Shown here in pieces: positions 41,225 to 48,645 of a DNA stretch of 60,876 nucleotides; position 1 is the first letter of the stretch; each line of letters begins with the position of its first letter. The stretch is from an uncultured Desulfovibrionaceae bacterium (GTDB lineage Bacteria; Desulfobacterota; Desulfovibrionia; Desulfovibrionales; Desulfovibrionaceae). The stretch is from assembly GCA_949741925.1 (NCBI GenBank), contig CATJOY010000061.1:1-60876 (forward strand), in the 5' to 3' direction. Under the pieces are notes generated by a model, which was given only the letters and a program-made list of their open reading frames with translations, did no database searches and was not told where the DNA came from. The position numbers and the translations under genes were made by a program.

Positions 41225-43072
41225 ATGTCGCATCATCTTTTAAGCGCCGAGCCCGGCCCGCATCTTTTGTTGGGCAATGAGGCTATTGTCCGCGGCGCGT
41301 TGGAGGCCGGGGTAGGCGTGGTATCCTGTTACCCGGGCACTCCTTCCTCGGAAGTGCCGGATACGTTCCGTATGCTCCGGGAGAGCGGCCGCTTTTACAT
41401 GGAATATTCCACCAACGAAAAGGTGGCCCTGGAAGTGGCGGGCGGGGCAGCCCTTGGCGGCGCCATGGCCTTGGTGACCATGAAACATGTCGGCCTGAAC
41501 GTGGCGGCGGACCCCTTATTTACCATGTGCTATACCGGTTTGCCCGGCGGCCTGGTGGTGCTTTCAGCCGATGATCCCGGTTGCCACTCCAGCCAGGATG
41601 AGCAGGATAACCGTTCCTACGCTCGCTTCGCCCAGTTGCCCTGTTTCGAGCCCGCCACGGCCCAAGAAGCCAAAGATATGACCCGCGACGCCTTTCTTCT
41701 GGCTCGGGAAACCGGCCAGCCGGTGCTCTTGCGGACCACGACCCGGATCAGCCACCTGCGCGGGCCAGTGACGTTCGGCCCGTTGCCGGAAACCGCAGCT
41801 CCCCTTGTGCCTTTTATTCGCAATCCGCAACGCTTTGTTCCGGTGCCCGCCGTATCCAGGCTTCGCCACAAGGTTTTGGTCGGAAATATGGAAGCTATCC
41901 GCGAAAAAGCTGAAACCTCGCCCTGGAACCGCGAGTATGGTTCCGGAAAACTGGGCGTCATTGCCTCCGGCGTGGCTCGCTCCTACTTGCGGGATGTTTT
42001 GCTGGCCGAAGGCTGGGAAAACGAGGTGCGGGTGCTGGAGCTGGGCTTTTCTTGGCCGCTGCCTCTGGAGCGTATTGCCGCCTTTGCCGGAAGCGTGGAG
42101 AAACTATTGGTTTTGGAGGAATCCGAGCCGCTGGTGGAACGGGATGTGCGGGCTCTGGCCCAGCAGAAGGGCATACGCACGCCGATTTTCGGTAAGGGCG
42201 GGAATTTGACGGTCTTTCTGGAATACTCCTTTCCCCAGGTGCGGGAGGCGCTCGCGCTTCTCCTTGGCAAAACGATCCGGCCGGATACGGCCTGCGCCGG
42301 CGCAGAGAGAGAATTGCCCCAGCGTCCGCCCAACCTCTGCGCGGGCTGTGCCCACAGAGCCGTTTATTATTCCGTGCGCCAGGTCTTTGGCGATGAGGCC
42401 TTCTACTCCAGCGACATCGGTTGCTATACTCTGGGGCTTCTGCCTCCCTTGGCGGCGGCGGATTTCCTGTTCTGCATGGGCTCGTCCATTTCGGCGGGTT
42501 CCGGTTTTGCCAAATCTTCGGGCAAGACCACCTTGGCCTTTATCGGGGATTCCACCTTCTTTCATTCCGGTATCACCGGGCTGGTTAATGCTGTCTTTAA
42601 CAAGCACGATATTCTGGTGATCATTTTGGATAACGGCACCACAGCCATGACCGGCCATCAACCCAACCCCGGTGTGGATCAGCGTCTTCTCGGCGAGGAT
42701 TGCGTACATTTGGATATTGAAGCGGTGGTTCGGGGCTGCGGCGTAAGCCAGGTGGTTAAGGTCAAGCCTTCCAACACCAAGGCCATGCGGTCTGCTTTGG
42801 AAACGATGAAGGAGCGCTCCGGGGTGCGGGTTATCATCGCGGAAGAACCTTGCGCGCTTTTTGCTCGGCGGGTGTTGAAAAAGAATCATGACCGCTGCGC
42901 CTTTGTCGCCGAACAGGATGAGAGCGTCAGGCGCGCCGCCGCCGAATTGGCCTGTCCGGCCTTTGCTTGCAGCAAAGACGGCGTGAGCGTCGATGCATCG
43001 CTCTGCGCAGGCTGCATGGTCTGCATGCAGATAGCCCGCGGCTTTACAGCGCGGAAAAAGGATGGCCAATGA
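41225..43072 (+). CDS. iorA: indolepyruvate:ferredoxin oxidoreductase alpha subunit, one FeS cluster missing
   Basis: IorA and IorB convert aryl pyruvates plus CoA to aryl-acetyl-CoA, CO2 and reduced ferredoxin. The 615-residue alpha subunit has the N-terminal Pyr domain (GNEAIVRGALEAGVGVVSCY, TPSSEVPDTFRML), the TPP domain (LCAGCAHRAVYYSVRQVFGD, GDSTFFHSGITG, LDNGTTAMTG) and a C-terminal ferredoxin-like region. That region normally holds eight cysteines for two [4Fe-4S] clusters. Here Cys577, Cys594, Cys597 and Cys600 remain (one cluster), while the first CxxCxxC and the last cysteine (now Ala604) are gone. GGAG lies seven bases before the ATG; the stop overlaps iorB. Confidence 0.95.
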   Translation: MSHHLLSAEPGPHLLLGNEAIVRGALEAGVGVVSCYPGTPSSEVPDTFRMLRESGRFYMEYSTNEKVALEVAGGAALGGAMALVTMKHVGLNVAADPLFTMCYTGLPGGLVVLSADDPGCHSSQDEQDNRSYARFAQLPCFEPATAQEAKDMTRDAFLLARETGQPVLLRTTTRISHLRGPVTFGPLPETAAPLVPFIRNPQRFVPVPAVSRLRHKVLVGNMEAIREKAETSPWNREYGSGKLGVIASGVARSYLRDVLLAEGWENEVRVLELGFSWPLPLERIAAFAGSVEKLLVLEESEPLVERDVRALAQQKGIRTPIFGKGGNLTVFLEYSFPQVREALALLLGKTIRPDTACAGAERELPQRPPNLCAGCAHRAVYYSVRQVFGDEAFYSSDIGCYTLGLLPPLAAADFLFCMGSSISAGSGFAKSSGKTTLAFIGDSTFFHSGITGLVNAVFNKHDILVIILDNGTTAMTGHQPNPGVDQRLLGEDCVHLDIEAVVRGCGVSQVVKVKPSNTKAMRSALETMKERSGVRVIIAEEPCALFARRVLKKNHDRCAFVAEQDESVRRAAAELACPAFACSKDGVSVDASLCAGCMVCMQIARGFTARKKDGQ

Positions 43073-43668
43073 GCAAGGATAGAGCACGCATACATTTTGC
43101 CGGAGTGGGCGGTCAGGGTACCCTGACGGGAACAACCCTGCTAGCCCGGGCGGCCCTTGATAAGGGGATCCCGGTCGTGGCCGGAGAGATACACGGCATG
43201 GCCCAGCGCGGCGGGGTTGTGGAATCCTCTGTATTGCTGGGGGGCTGGCAAAGCTCTGTCATCAGCCCGGGCCAGGCGGATATTGTTCTCGGTTTCGAGG
43301 CCATGGAAACCCTGCGGGCGCTCCCGTATCTCCACCAGGGCGGGGCTGTGCTTTCCAGCACGGATTTCATTCCGCCCCCGGGGGTTTCCGCCGGGCGTGA
43401 AACCAGCCCCACCCTGGCGGCAATTGAGGCAGCCGTGCGCGACTGTGTTGCGCATTCCTGGTTTGTCCCCTGCCGCGAGCTGGCCCGTGAGGCGGGCTCA
43501 GAACAGTGCGCCAACACCGTTTTGCTGGGGGCGCTTTGCGCCACGGGGTTGATCCCTCTGGCCCCGGACGATCTTAAGAAGACCATGGATCATGCTCTAT
43601 CGCCGCGCATTCTCTCCATGAACCATAAGGCCGTGGATCTCGGCGCGGCCTTTGTGAATCAGGGATAG
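43069..43668 (+). CDS. iorB: indolepyruvate:ferredoxin oxidoreductase beta subunit
   Basis: A 199-residue gamma-type subunit (pyruvate ferredoxin/flavodoxin oxidoreductase family) with FAGVGGQGTLTGTTLLARAA near the start, GEIHGMAQRGGVVESSVLLG, and ANTVLLGALCATGLIPL. It completes the active enzyme with IorA. The ATG overlaps the iorA stop (ATGA); the longer open frame upstream is only read-through in iorA. Confidence 0.95.
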   Translation: MSKDRARIHFAGVGGQGTLTGTTLLARAALDKGIPVVAGEIHGMAQRGGVVESSVLLGGWQSSVISPGQADIVLGFEAMETLRALPYLHQGGAVLSSTDFIPPPGVSAGRETSPTLAAIEAAVRDCVAHSWFVPCRELAREAGSEQCANTVLLGALCATGLIPLAPDDLKKTMDHALSPRILSMNHKAVDLGAAFVNQG

Positions 43669-43685
43669 CGGTCCCAGCGTCATTG

Positions 43686-43722
43686 AACGGCTCTCTCCAG
43701 AGGAGCGGAGCCGTTGGCTTTT
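43686..43722 (+). terminator. probable terminator of iorAB
   Basis: AACGGCTC (43686-43693) pairs with GAGCCGTT (43708-43715), with an inner GC pairing possible, followed by GGCTTTT. It starts 17 bases after iorB. Confidence 0.6.
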
Positions 43723-43878
43723 CGAGGGTTCCCGGCGGCGGATGCCCCTAACGATGCTTTTTTCCTCCTGCTGAGGCAAGGGAATGACGGGCGCGGGCTG
43801 TCTCTGCCTGAGGAAAGTATTCCCTGGCGGGTATCGGACAGCCTCCGACCGCTGGCAGCCCGCAACGCCCGCGGTTTT

Positions 43879-44865
43879 TCAGGCCTCCGGGAGCGGCTCT
43901 GGCGTGTGGATTTGGAGCGTGCCGGCGTCGCGCTGGTGGATGAGATCGAGAACCCGTTCACTGAGAACCTGGAGGTCTGGTTTGGCAAACTGGGCGTCCG
44001 CTCCTACCGATTCCCCTCTGTGTTCCAACGTGCCCGTAATGAGAGAGGAGAAGAGCGCCACCGGCAGGGTTTTGAGTAAGGGATCTTCTTTGATCTTGCG
44101 GCAAAGCGTCAGGCCGTCCATCCGGGGCATTTCGATATCGGAGATAACGGCATCAACTTTGCCGGCGATGGCATCTCCCGTCTCTTCGGCTTCGCGGCGA
44201 AGCCGCGCCAGGATGTTCCAGGCCTCCTCGCCGTTTGATGATTGAATAACCCGGAACCGGCCGCTTTCTTCCAGCAGACGCTTGACTACGTTACGTACGT
44301 TGCCGGAATCATCAGCATGGAGCACGGTATAGACCGTGCTCCCGTGGATGGTAGACCCGAGGGGGCCGTTCAGGCGGATGGAGAGAGCCGGGTCAAGCTC
44401 TCCGACAATGGCTTCCATATCCAGCAAAAAGACCACCCGGCCTTCAAGACGCACAACCCCGGTGACGGCGTTGCGGCTGACGTGCTGGAGAAAATCGCCT
44501 GGCGCTTCTACTTCCTGCCAGGAAAGCCTGTGGATGCGGTTGACCCCGGAAACCAGAAACCCGGTGATAATCTGGTTGAATTCCGTGACTATAATCTTGG
44601 GTTCGCCGGTCTCAACCCGTTTTTTGTCCAGATACAGCGCTAGGTCTACCAGGGGAACAACCCGGCCGTCGCGGTGGGGGAAGGCCCCAAGAACTGCCGG
44701 ATGGCGCATCTGAGGCATGGCGGTGGCAGGCTGGAGCCTGATGATTTCCAGCACCTTGGCTACGTTGACTCCGTAATGGCCCTGGTAGCCCTCCTCATCC
44801 AGGTAGAATTCCACCACCTCAAGCTCGTTGGTGCCGGCTTCAAGCAAAATATTGGTTTGCGCCAT
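43879..44865 (-). CDS. cheV: CheV-type chemotaxis coupling protein (CheW + receiver)
   Basis: A 328-residue protein with an N-terminal CheW domain (about 15-160; GVNVAKVLEIIR, HRDGRVVPLVDLALYL, VVFLLDMEAIV) and a C-terminal receiver domain (about 178-305). The receiver has the acidic pair in LHADDSG, the phospho-acceptor Asp in AVISDIEMPRMDG and Lys in AKPD. CheV couples chemoreceptors to CheA and is tuned by phosphorylation. The ATG at 44865 has GAGGGGGGAAG upstream; 15 in-frame codons before it are unlikely to be translated. No other che genes are here except the chemoreceptor at 56.4 kb. Confidence 0.93.
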   Translation of the reverse strand: MAQTNILLEAGTNELEVVEFYLDEEGYQGHYGVNVAKVLEIIRLQPATAMPQMRHPAVLGAFPHRDGRVVPLVDLALYLDKKRVETGEPKIIVTEFNQIITGFLVSGVNRIHRLSWQEVEAPGDFLQHVSRNAVTGVVRLEGRVVFLLDMEAIVGELDPALSIRLNGPLGSTIHGSTVYTVLHADDSGNVRNVVKRLLEESGRFRVIQSSNGEEAWNILARLRREAEETGDAIAGKVDAVISDIEMPRMDGLTLCRKIKEDPLLKTLPVALFSSLITGTLEHRGESVGADAQFAKPDLQVLSERVLDLIHQRDAGTLQIHTPEPLPEA

Positions 44866-44917
44866 GTACTTCCCCCCCTCATTACAGCGGCGCGGCCCCA
44901 AGCCGCGCATCGTGACC

Positions 44918-45805
44918 TTACCTGAAAATGCGAGGAGAGCGTTTCTGCAAATCCTCGCAAAAAAAATCTAGTATATCGTGGCGATTGAATTTTATGCTGT
45001 TCCAGGCCAAGTAAATGTTGAACACGGGCATCCGGCTTTCCGGATTGAGGATCGTCAGATTGTTGCTCACGAATTTATCCTGACCGGCATATTGGGCCAG
45101 AGCAAAGGGAATGACCGTCCAGCCCGCTCCCAGGGCTGCCAGGTACATGGCCCAGAAAACATTGTTGACCAGCCAGTACTGGGAACTGAAGAGGTAGTGC
45201 CTCGCGTCACTTTCGGGAAGAATTTGCCGATGGCGGGAGAGATCCTGCATGGTAACCCGTTCCAGCTTGCTCAGGGGAAAGTCTTTGGAGGCAACGGCGC
45301 AATACTGGATATGGCCGAGGCACAGGATATCGCAGGTGTTGTCAGGAGGGGGATCGCCCAGCAACAGCCCTAACTGTGCTCGGCCCTCCTTAACGTCGCT
45401 CCAAACCTCGTCGGTTGGTTTCATCTGGCAAGAACCTGTGACGTACGGGTATCGCAGCGTCAACGCGGCGATAGTTTCAGAAATGCCCCGAAAGGAAATA
45501 CCGTGGGAAAGAGAGATATTCAGGTGTAAGGCCTTATCGCCGGCCTGGGCCAGAGCGCATAGCTCAAAGCGGTGGCTCTGGCGCAGAACCGCCTGGGCCT
45601 CGGGCAGAAGAGCGCGCCCTACGACGGTCAACGTTGGAAAGCGCGAGGAGCGATCGAAAAGCTCCCCTCCGATGGTGTCTTCCAGGGCGGCTATATGTGT
45701 GCTCACCACGGACTGCGCCCGTCCGAGGCAGCGGGCGGCGGCGGAAAACGATCCCTTCTCCGCTGCTGTGGCAAAGGCCAAAAGCTGCTCTATGGTCCAG
45801 TCCAC
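44918..45805 (-). CDS. LysR-type transcriptional regulator
   Basis: A 295-residue LTTR with the N-terminal winged HTH (about 1-60; IEQLLAFATAAEKGSFSAAA, LGRAQSVVSTHIAALEDTIG) and a C-terminal effector-binding domain (about 90-290). It is transcribed divergently from the RND efflux operon, the classic arrangement for an LTTR that controls its neighbour. The 167-base intergenic region contains a perfect 14-bp palindrome just upstream of this gene. The inducer is unknown. Confidence 0.93.
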   Translation of the reverse strand: MDWTIEQLLAFATAAEKGSFSAAARCLGRAQSVVSTHIAALEDTIGGELFDRSSRFPTLTVVGRALLPEAQAVLRQSHRFELCALAQAGDKALHLNISLSHGISFRGISETIAALTLRYPYVTGSCQMKPTDEVWSDVKEGRAQLGLLLGDPPPDNTCDILCLGHIQYCAVASKDFPLSKLERVTMQDLSRHRQILPESDARHYLFSSQYWLVNNVFWAMYLAALGAGWTVIPFALAQYAGQDKFVSNNLTILNPESRMPVFNIYLAWNSIKFNRHDILDFFCEDLQKRSPRIFR

Positions 45806-45825
45806 CCGGTAATTCCTTTTTGCCT

Positions 45826-45839
45826 ATCAAAATTTTGAT
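45826..45839. promoter_or_regulatory. perfect AT-rich palindrome, probable LysR operator
   Basis: ATCAAAATTTTGAT is a perfect 14-bp palindrome between the divergent LysR and efflux genes, 20 bases from the LysR start and 133 bases from the efflux start. LTTR sites are usually short AT-rich dyads, so autoregulation and control of the efflux operon are plausible. The T-N11-A form is not exact. Confidence 0.5.
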
Positions 45840-45972
45840 GGGAACTAACTTTCTTGTATAAAAAAACTTGCTATAGCCACTGGACAAAAATAATGCCAGA
45901 CCCTCCGGCGACAGCCTGGGGGTGATCCTGACAACAGAAACATAACCATATAAAAGACAGGAGTTCGTGTAA

Positions 45973-47379
45973 ATGGCAAAGATACTGCCGTTTTTTACGC
46001 TGGTCCTCCTTTTGCCGCTTGCGGGATGCAGCCTGGCCCCGGAATATCATCGCCCGACTATGGAGTTGCCTTCGGCCTGGGAGGCCACGGCCTCGCAAGC
46101 TCTCCAACGCAAATGGTGGGAACGCTTTCAGAGTGAGGCCTTAAACGCCCTCGTTGAAGAGGCTTTAGAGCATAATAACAATATTGCTCAGGCCATGGCC
46201 TCCGTGCGCCAGGCTCAGGCCGCTTTGGGGCTGGCTCGGGATGCGCTGCTGCCCGTTCCCGCGGCGGAGGCCGAAGGAAACCGCACCATAGCCCGTTCCG
46301 CTGATTCTCCGACGGCTATGCAGCGCGGCGCGCGTCTTTCCAGCGCCTTTTCCGGCTCCCTGGCCGCCGGCTGGACACTCGATTTCTGGGGCAAGTATTG
46401 GAATGCCGCGGAATCGGCCCGGGCCTCGCTGGTAGCTACCGAGGCCGCGCGCGATAATGTTATTCTTACCGTCTCCGCCGGCACCGTGGAAGCCTGGCTA
46501 TGGCTGAGCGCCTATACCTGGCAGGAGGAGATTGCCGAATCAGTACTTAAAAACCGCGAAGAATCGCTCGGCATCTATCAGAACCGCTATGATAACGGCC
46601 AGATCAGCGAACTTGATCTCTTGAGCATCCAGGCCAATGTGGAAACCGCGCGCAACGCCCTTGCCTCCGCCCGGATAGCAAAAAACGCGGCGGAAACCTC
46701 CTTGGCCGTCCTCCTTGGCCGTTCCCCGGCGGAATTGATGGATATAGGGAATATCAGCGCGCCGTCATCGCTTATGACTTCTCTCCCTACCGCGCCTGCG
46801 TTGCCCGCAGGCCTGCCCTCCGAGCTTGTGGAACAGCGCCCCGACATCAGGCAGGCCGAGGCCAATCTCCAGGCAGCCAACTACGATATAGGCGTGGCGC
46901 GCGCGGCGTTTTTTCCTTCCTTTTCACTAACCGGGCTTTTCGGATCAGCCAGCCTGGAGCTGAACGACTTGTTGCGCAGCGCCAACGCGTACACCGCGCT
47001 TTCGGGTGGGGTCAGCCTGCCCCTCAATTTTTGGAGCATCAAACGCGGCGTGGAGAGCACCGAGGCCGCCCGGGATGCCGCCGTGGTCACCTACGAACTT
47101 ACCGTGCTGAATGCCTTCAAAGAAGTGCGTGATGCCCTGGTGGAGCAGAGGGAGTATGCCAATTCCGTTGCAGCGTTGACCCGGCAGGTGGAATACTTGA
47201 GCAAAGCCGTGGAGCATGCCCGCATCCGCTATGACAATGGGTTCGCCTCCTACCTGGATCTTCTGACCAGCGAAAGTAACCTTTTTACTGCCCAGCAGAG
47301 CCTTGCCGTTGCCCATGCCCGGCATCTCGGCAGTATTGCCAGAGTCTGCCTCGCCCTTGGCGGGGGCTGGCAGGAGTAA
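45973..47379 (+). CDS. RND efflux outer-membrane factor (NodT/OprM family lipoprotein)
   Basis: A 468-residue TolC-family channel. The signal peptide ends in a lipobox (LLPLAGC, Cys19), followed by SLAPEYHRP, typical of OprM-type factors. The two repeats are visible (WWERFQSEALNALVEEALEH, RPDIRQAEANLQAANYDIGV), as are ARAAFFPSFSLTGLFG and YDNGFASYLDLL. It spans the outer membrane and periplasm and exports substrates passed from the RND pump. AGGAG lies nine bases before the ATG. It comes first in the operon; in many mex operons the outer-membrane gene is last. Confidence 0.94.
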   Translation: MAKILPFFTLVLLLPLAGCSLAPEYHRPTMELPSAWEATASQALQRKWWERFQSEALNALVEEALEHNNNIAQAMASVRQAQAALGLARDALLPVPAAEAEGNRTIARSADSPTAMQRGARLSSAFSGSLAAGWTLDFWGKYWNAAESARASLVATEAARDNVILTVSAGTVEAWLWLSAYTWQEEIAESVLKNREESLGIYQNRYDNGQISELDLLSIQANVETARNALASARIAKNAAETSLAVLLGRSPAELMDIGNISAPSSLMTSLPTAPALPAGLPSELVEQRPDIRQAEANLQAANYDIGVARAAFFPSFSLTGLFGSASLELNDLLRSANAYTALSGGVSLPLNFWSIKRGVESTEAARDAAVVTYELTVLNAFKEVRDALVEQREYANSVAALTRQVEYLSKAVEHARIRYDNGFASYLDLLTSESNLFTAQQSLAVAHARHLGSIARVCLALGGGWQE

Positions 47380-47392
47380 ACCACTATACACA

Positions 47393-47429
47393 GGAGTAAA
47401 GCCGAAAACGACGAACTTTACTCCTTTTT
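47393..47429 (+). terminator. intrinsic terminator-like hairpin inside the efflux operon
   Basis: GGAGTAAAG (47393-47401) pairs with CTTTACTCC (47416-47424), followed by T5, between the outer-membrane factor gene and the adaptor gene. The left arm is part of a direct repeat (CAGGAGTAAA at 47371 and 47391). It may attenuate downstream transcription or stabilise the upstream part of the mRNA. Confidence 0.65.
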
Positions 47430-47451
47430 CGGATCTCAAGGAGAATATTTC

Positions 47452-48645
47452 ATGATACAACGCCACATTGCCGCAACTCTCGTTCTGGCTTTTCTTTTGT
47501 CGCTCGTCGGCTGCGAGGAGAGGAACAGCCGGCCGGGCGGAGCCGGCATGAACCGGACAGTGCGGGTGACCACCGTGGAACTGAAGCCGCACACCGTGGA
47601 TATTGAACGCGAACTTACAGGCCGCACCATTGCCTACCGCTGGGCTGAGATTCGGCCTGAAGTCAGTGGTATTCTTAAAGAACTCAGCTTTACTGAGGGT
47701 GCTACGGTCCAGGAAGGGGAGGTGCTTTACCGTATTGAGCCGGATACCTACCGCGCCGCCCTGAACAGGGCCCGGGCCGATCTGGCCAGTGCTGAGGCCA
47801 ATTTGGGTGTAACCGGATTGCGCGAGCGCCGGACCGCAGATATGCTGCGCGGCAAATCGGTAAGCCAGCAGGATTACGACGACGTAAAAGCGGCTCTGCA
47901 ACAGGCCCGGGCCTCCGTGCAGGCCGGCAAGGCAGCGGTGGAAAGCGCAGAGATCAATTACCGACGCACCGAACTGCGCGCCCCTATTAGCGGCCGCATC
48001 ACCATCAGCAACTTCACCGCCGGAGCGCTTCTTACCGCCAACCAGGCTACGCCCCTGGCCACTATTTACCAGATGGACCCCATGTATGTGGAGCTTTCCC
48101 AATCATCGGACGATCTTTATGCCCTCAAGCGGCAGTTAGGAGCCTTTGAAGGAGGCAGTAGTGATCCTTCCCGCATCAAGGTCACCTTAACTATGGCTGA
48201 CGGCTCGGCCTATGCTTCTGCAGGGTATCTCAACTTTACGGGGGTGGATGTCAACCAGAATACCAATACCGTTACTTTGCGCGCTGAGTTTCCCAATCCC
48301 CAAGGGGAACTGCTCCCTGGTTTGTTCGTCAAAGCCCGGGTTATTATGGGGCAGGATCCACAGGCTATTCTTGTGCCGCAAAAGGCCGTCCTGCGTGATT
48401 TGCAGGGGACGCCCTACGTCTATGTGCTGGCGGCGGGCAAGGCCGAGCGTCGTTCCATAACGGTAGGCCGCGCCGTGGGCGCAGATTGGCATGTTACCGG
48501 CGGCTTGACGTTGGGAGAAAAGGTTATTCTCAACGGGGTCAACAACGTTCGCGGCGGCATGGCTGTGGAAGAGGTTGCCGCGCTTCCTGAAACTCCCGCA
48601 TCCACGGGCGGGCAAGGGCCCGAGAACGCCGGAGGGCACAACTGA
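47452..48645 (+). CDS. RND efflux periplasmic adaptor (AcrA/MexA type)
   Basis: A 397-residue membrane-fusion lipoprotein with lipobox LVGC (Cys21). Barrel-sandwich halves (WAEIRPEVSGILKELSFTEG and RRTELRAPISGRITISNFTA) flank an alpha-hairpin with Ala-rich coiled coil (about 100-160). LPGLFVKARVIMGQDPQAIL and VPQKAVLRDLQGTPYVYVL fit the beta-barrel and membrane-proximal domains. It bridges the pump and the outer-membrane factor. Its stop overlaps the start of the pump gene by one base. Confidence 0.95.
   Translation: MIQRHIAATLVLAFLLSLVGCEERNSRPGGAGMNRTVRVTTVELKPHTVDIERELTGRTIAYRWAEIRPEVSGILKELSFTEGATVQEGEVLYRIEPDTYRAALNRARADLASAEANLGVTGLRERRTADMLRGKSVSQQDYDDVKAALQQARASVQAGKAAVESAEINYRRTELRAPISGRITISNFTAGALLTANQATPLATIYQMDPMYVELSQSSDDLYALKRQLGAFEGGSSDPSRIKVTLTMADGSAYASAGYLNFTGVDVNQNTNTVTLRAEFPNPQGELLPGLFVKARVIMGQDPQAILVPQKAVLRDLQGTPYVYVLAAGKAERRSITVGRAVGADWHVTGGLTLGEKVILNGVNNVRGGMAVEEVAALPETPASTGGQGPENAGGHN

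Noticed and set aside
46945..48102. 385-codon minus-strand open frame across the efflux genes
   Set aside because: It spans two genes with lipoboxes and family motifs on the plus strand.
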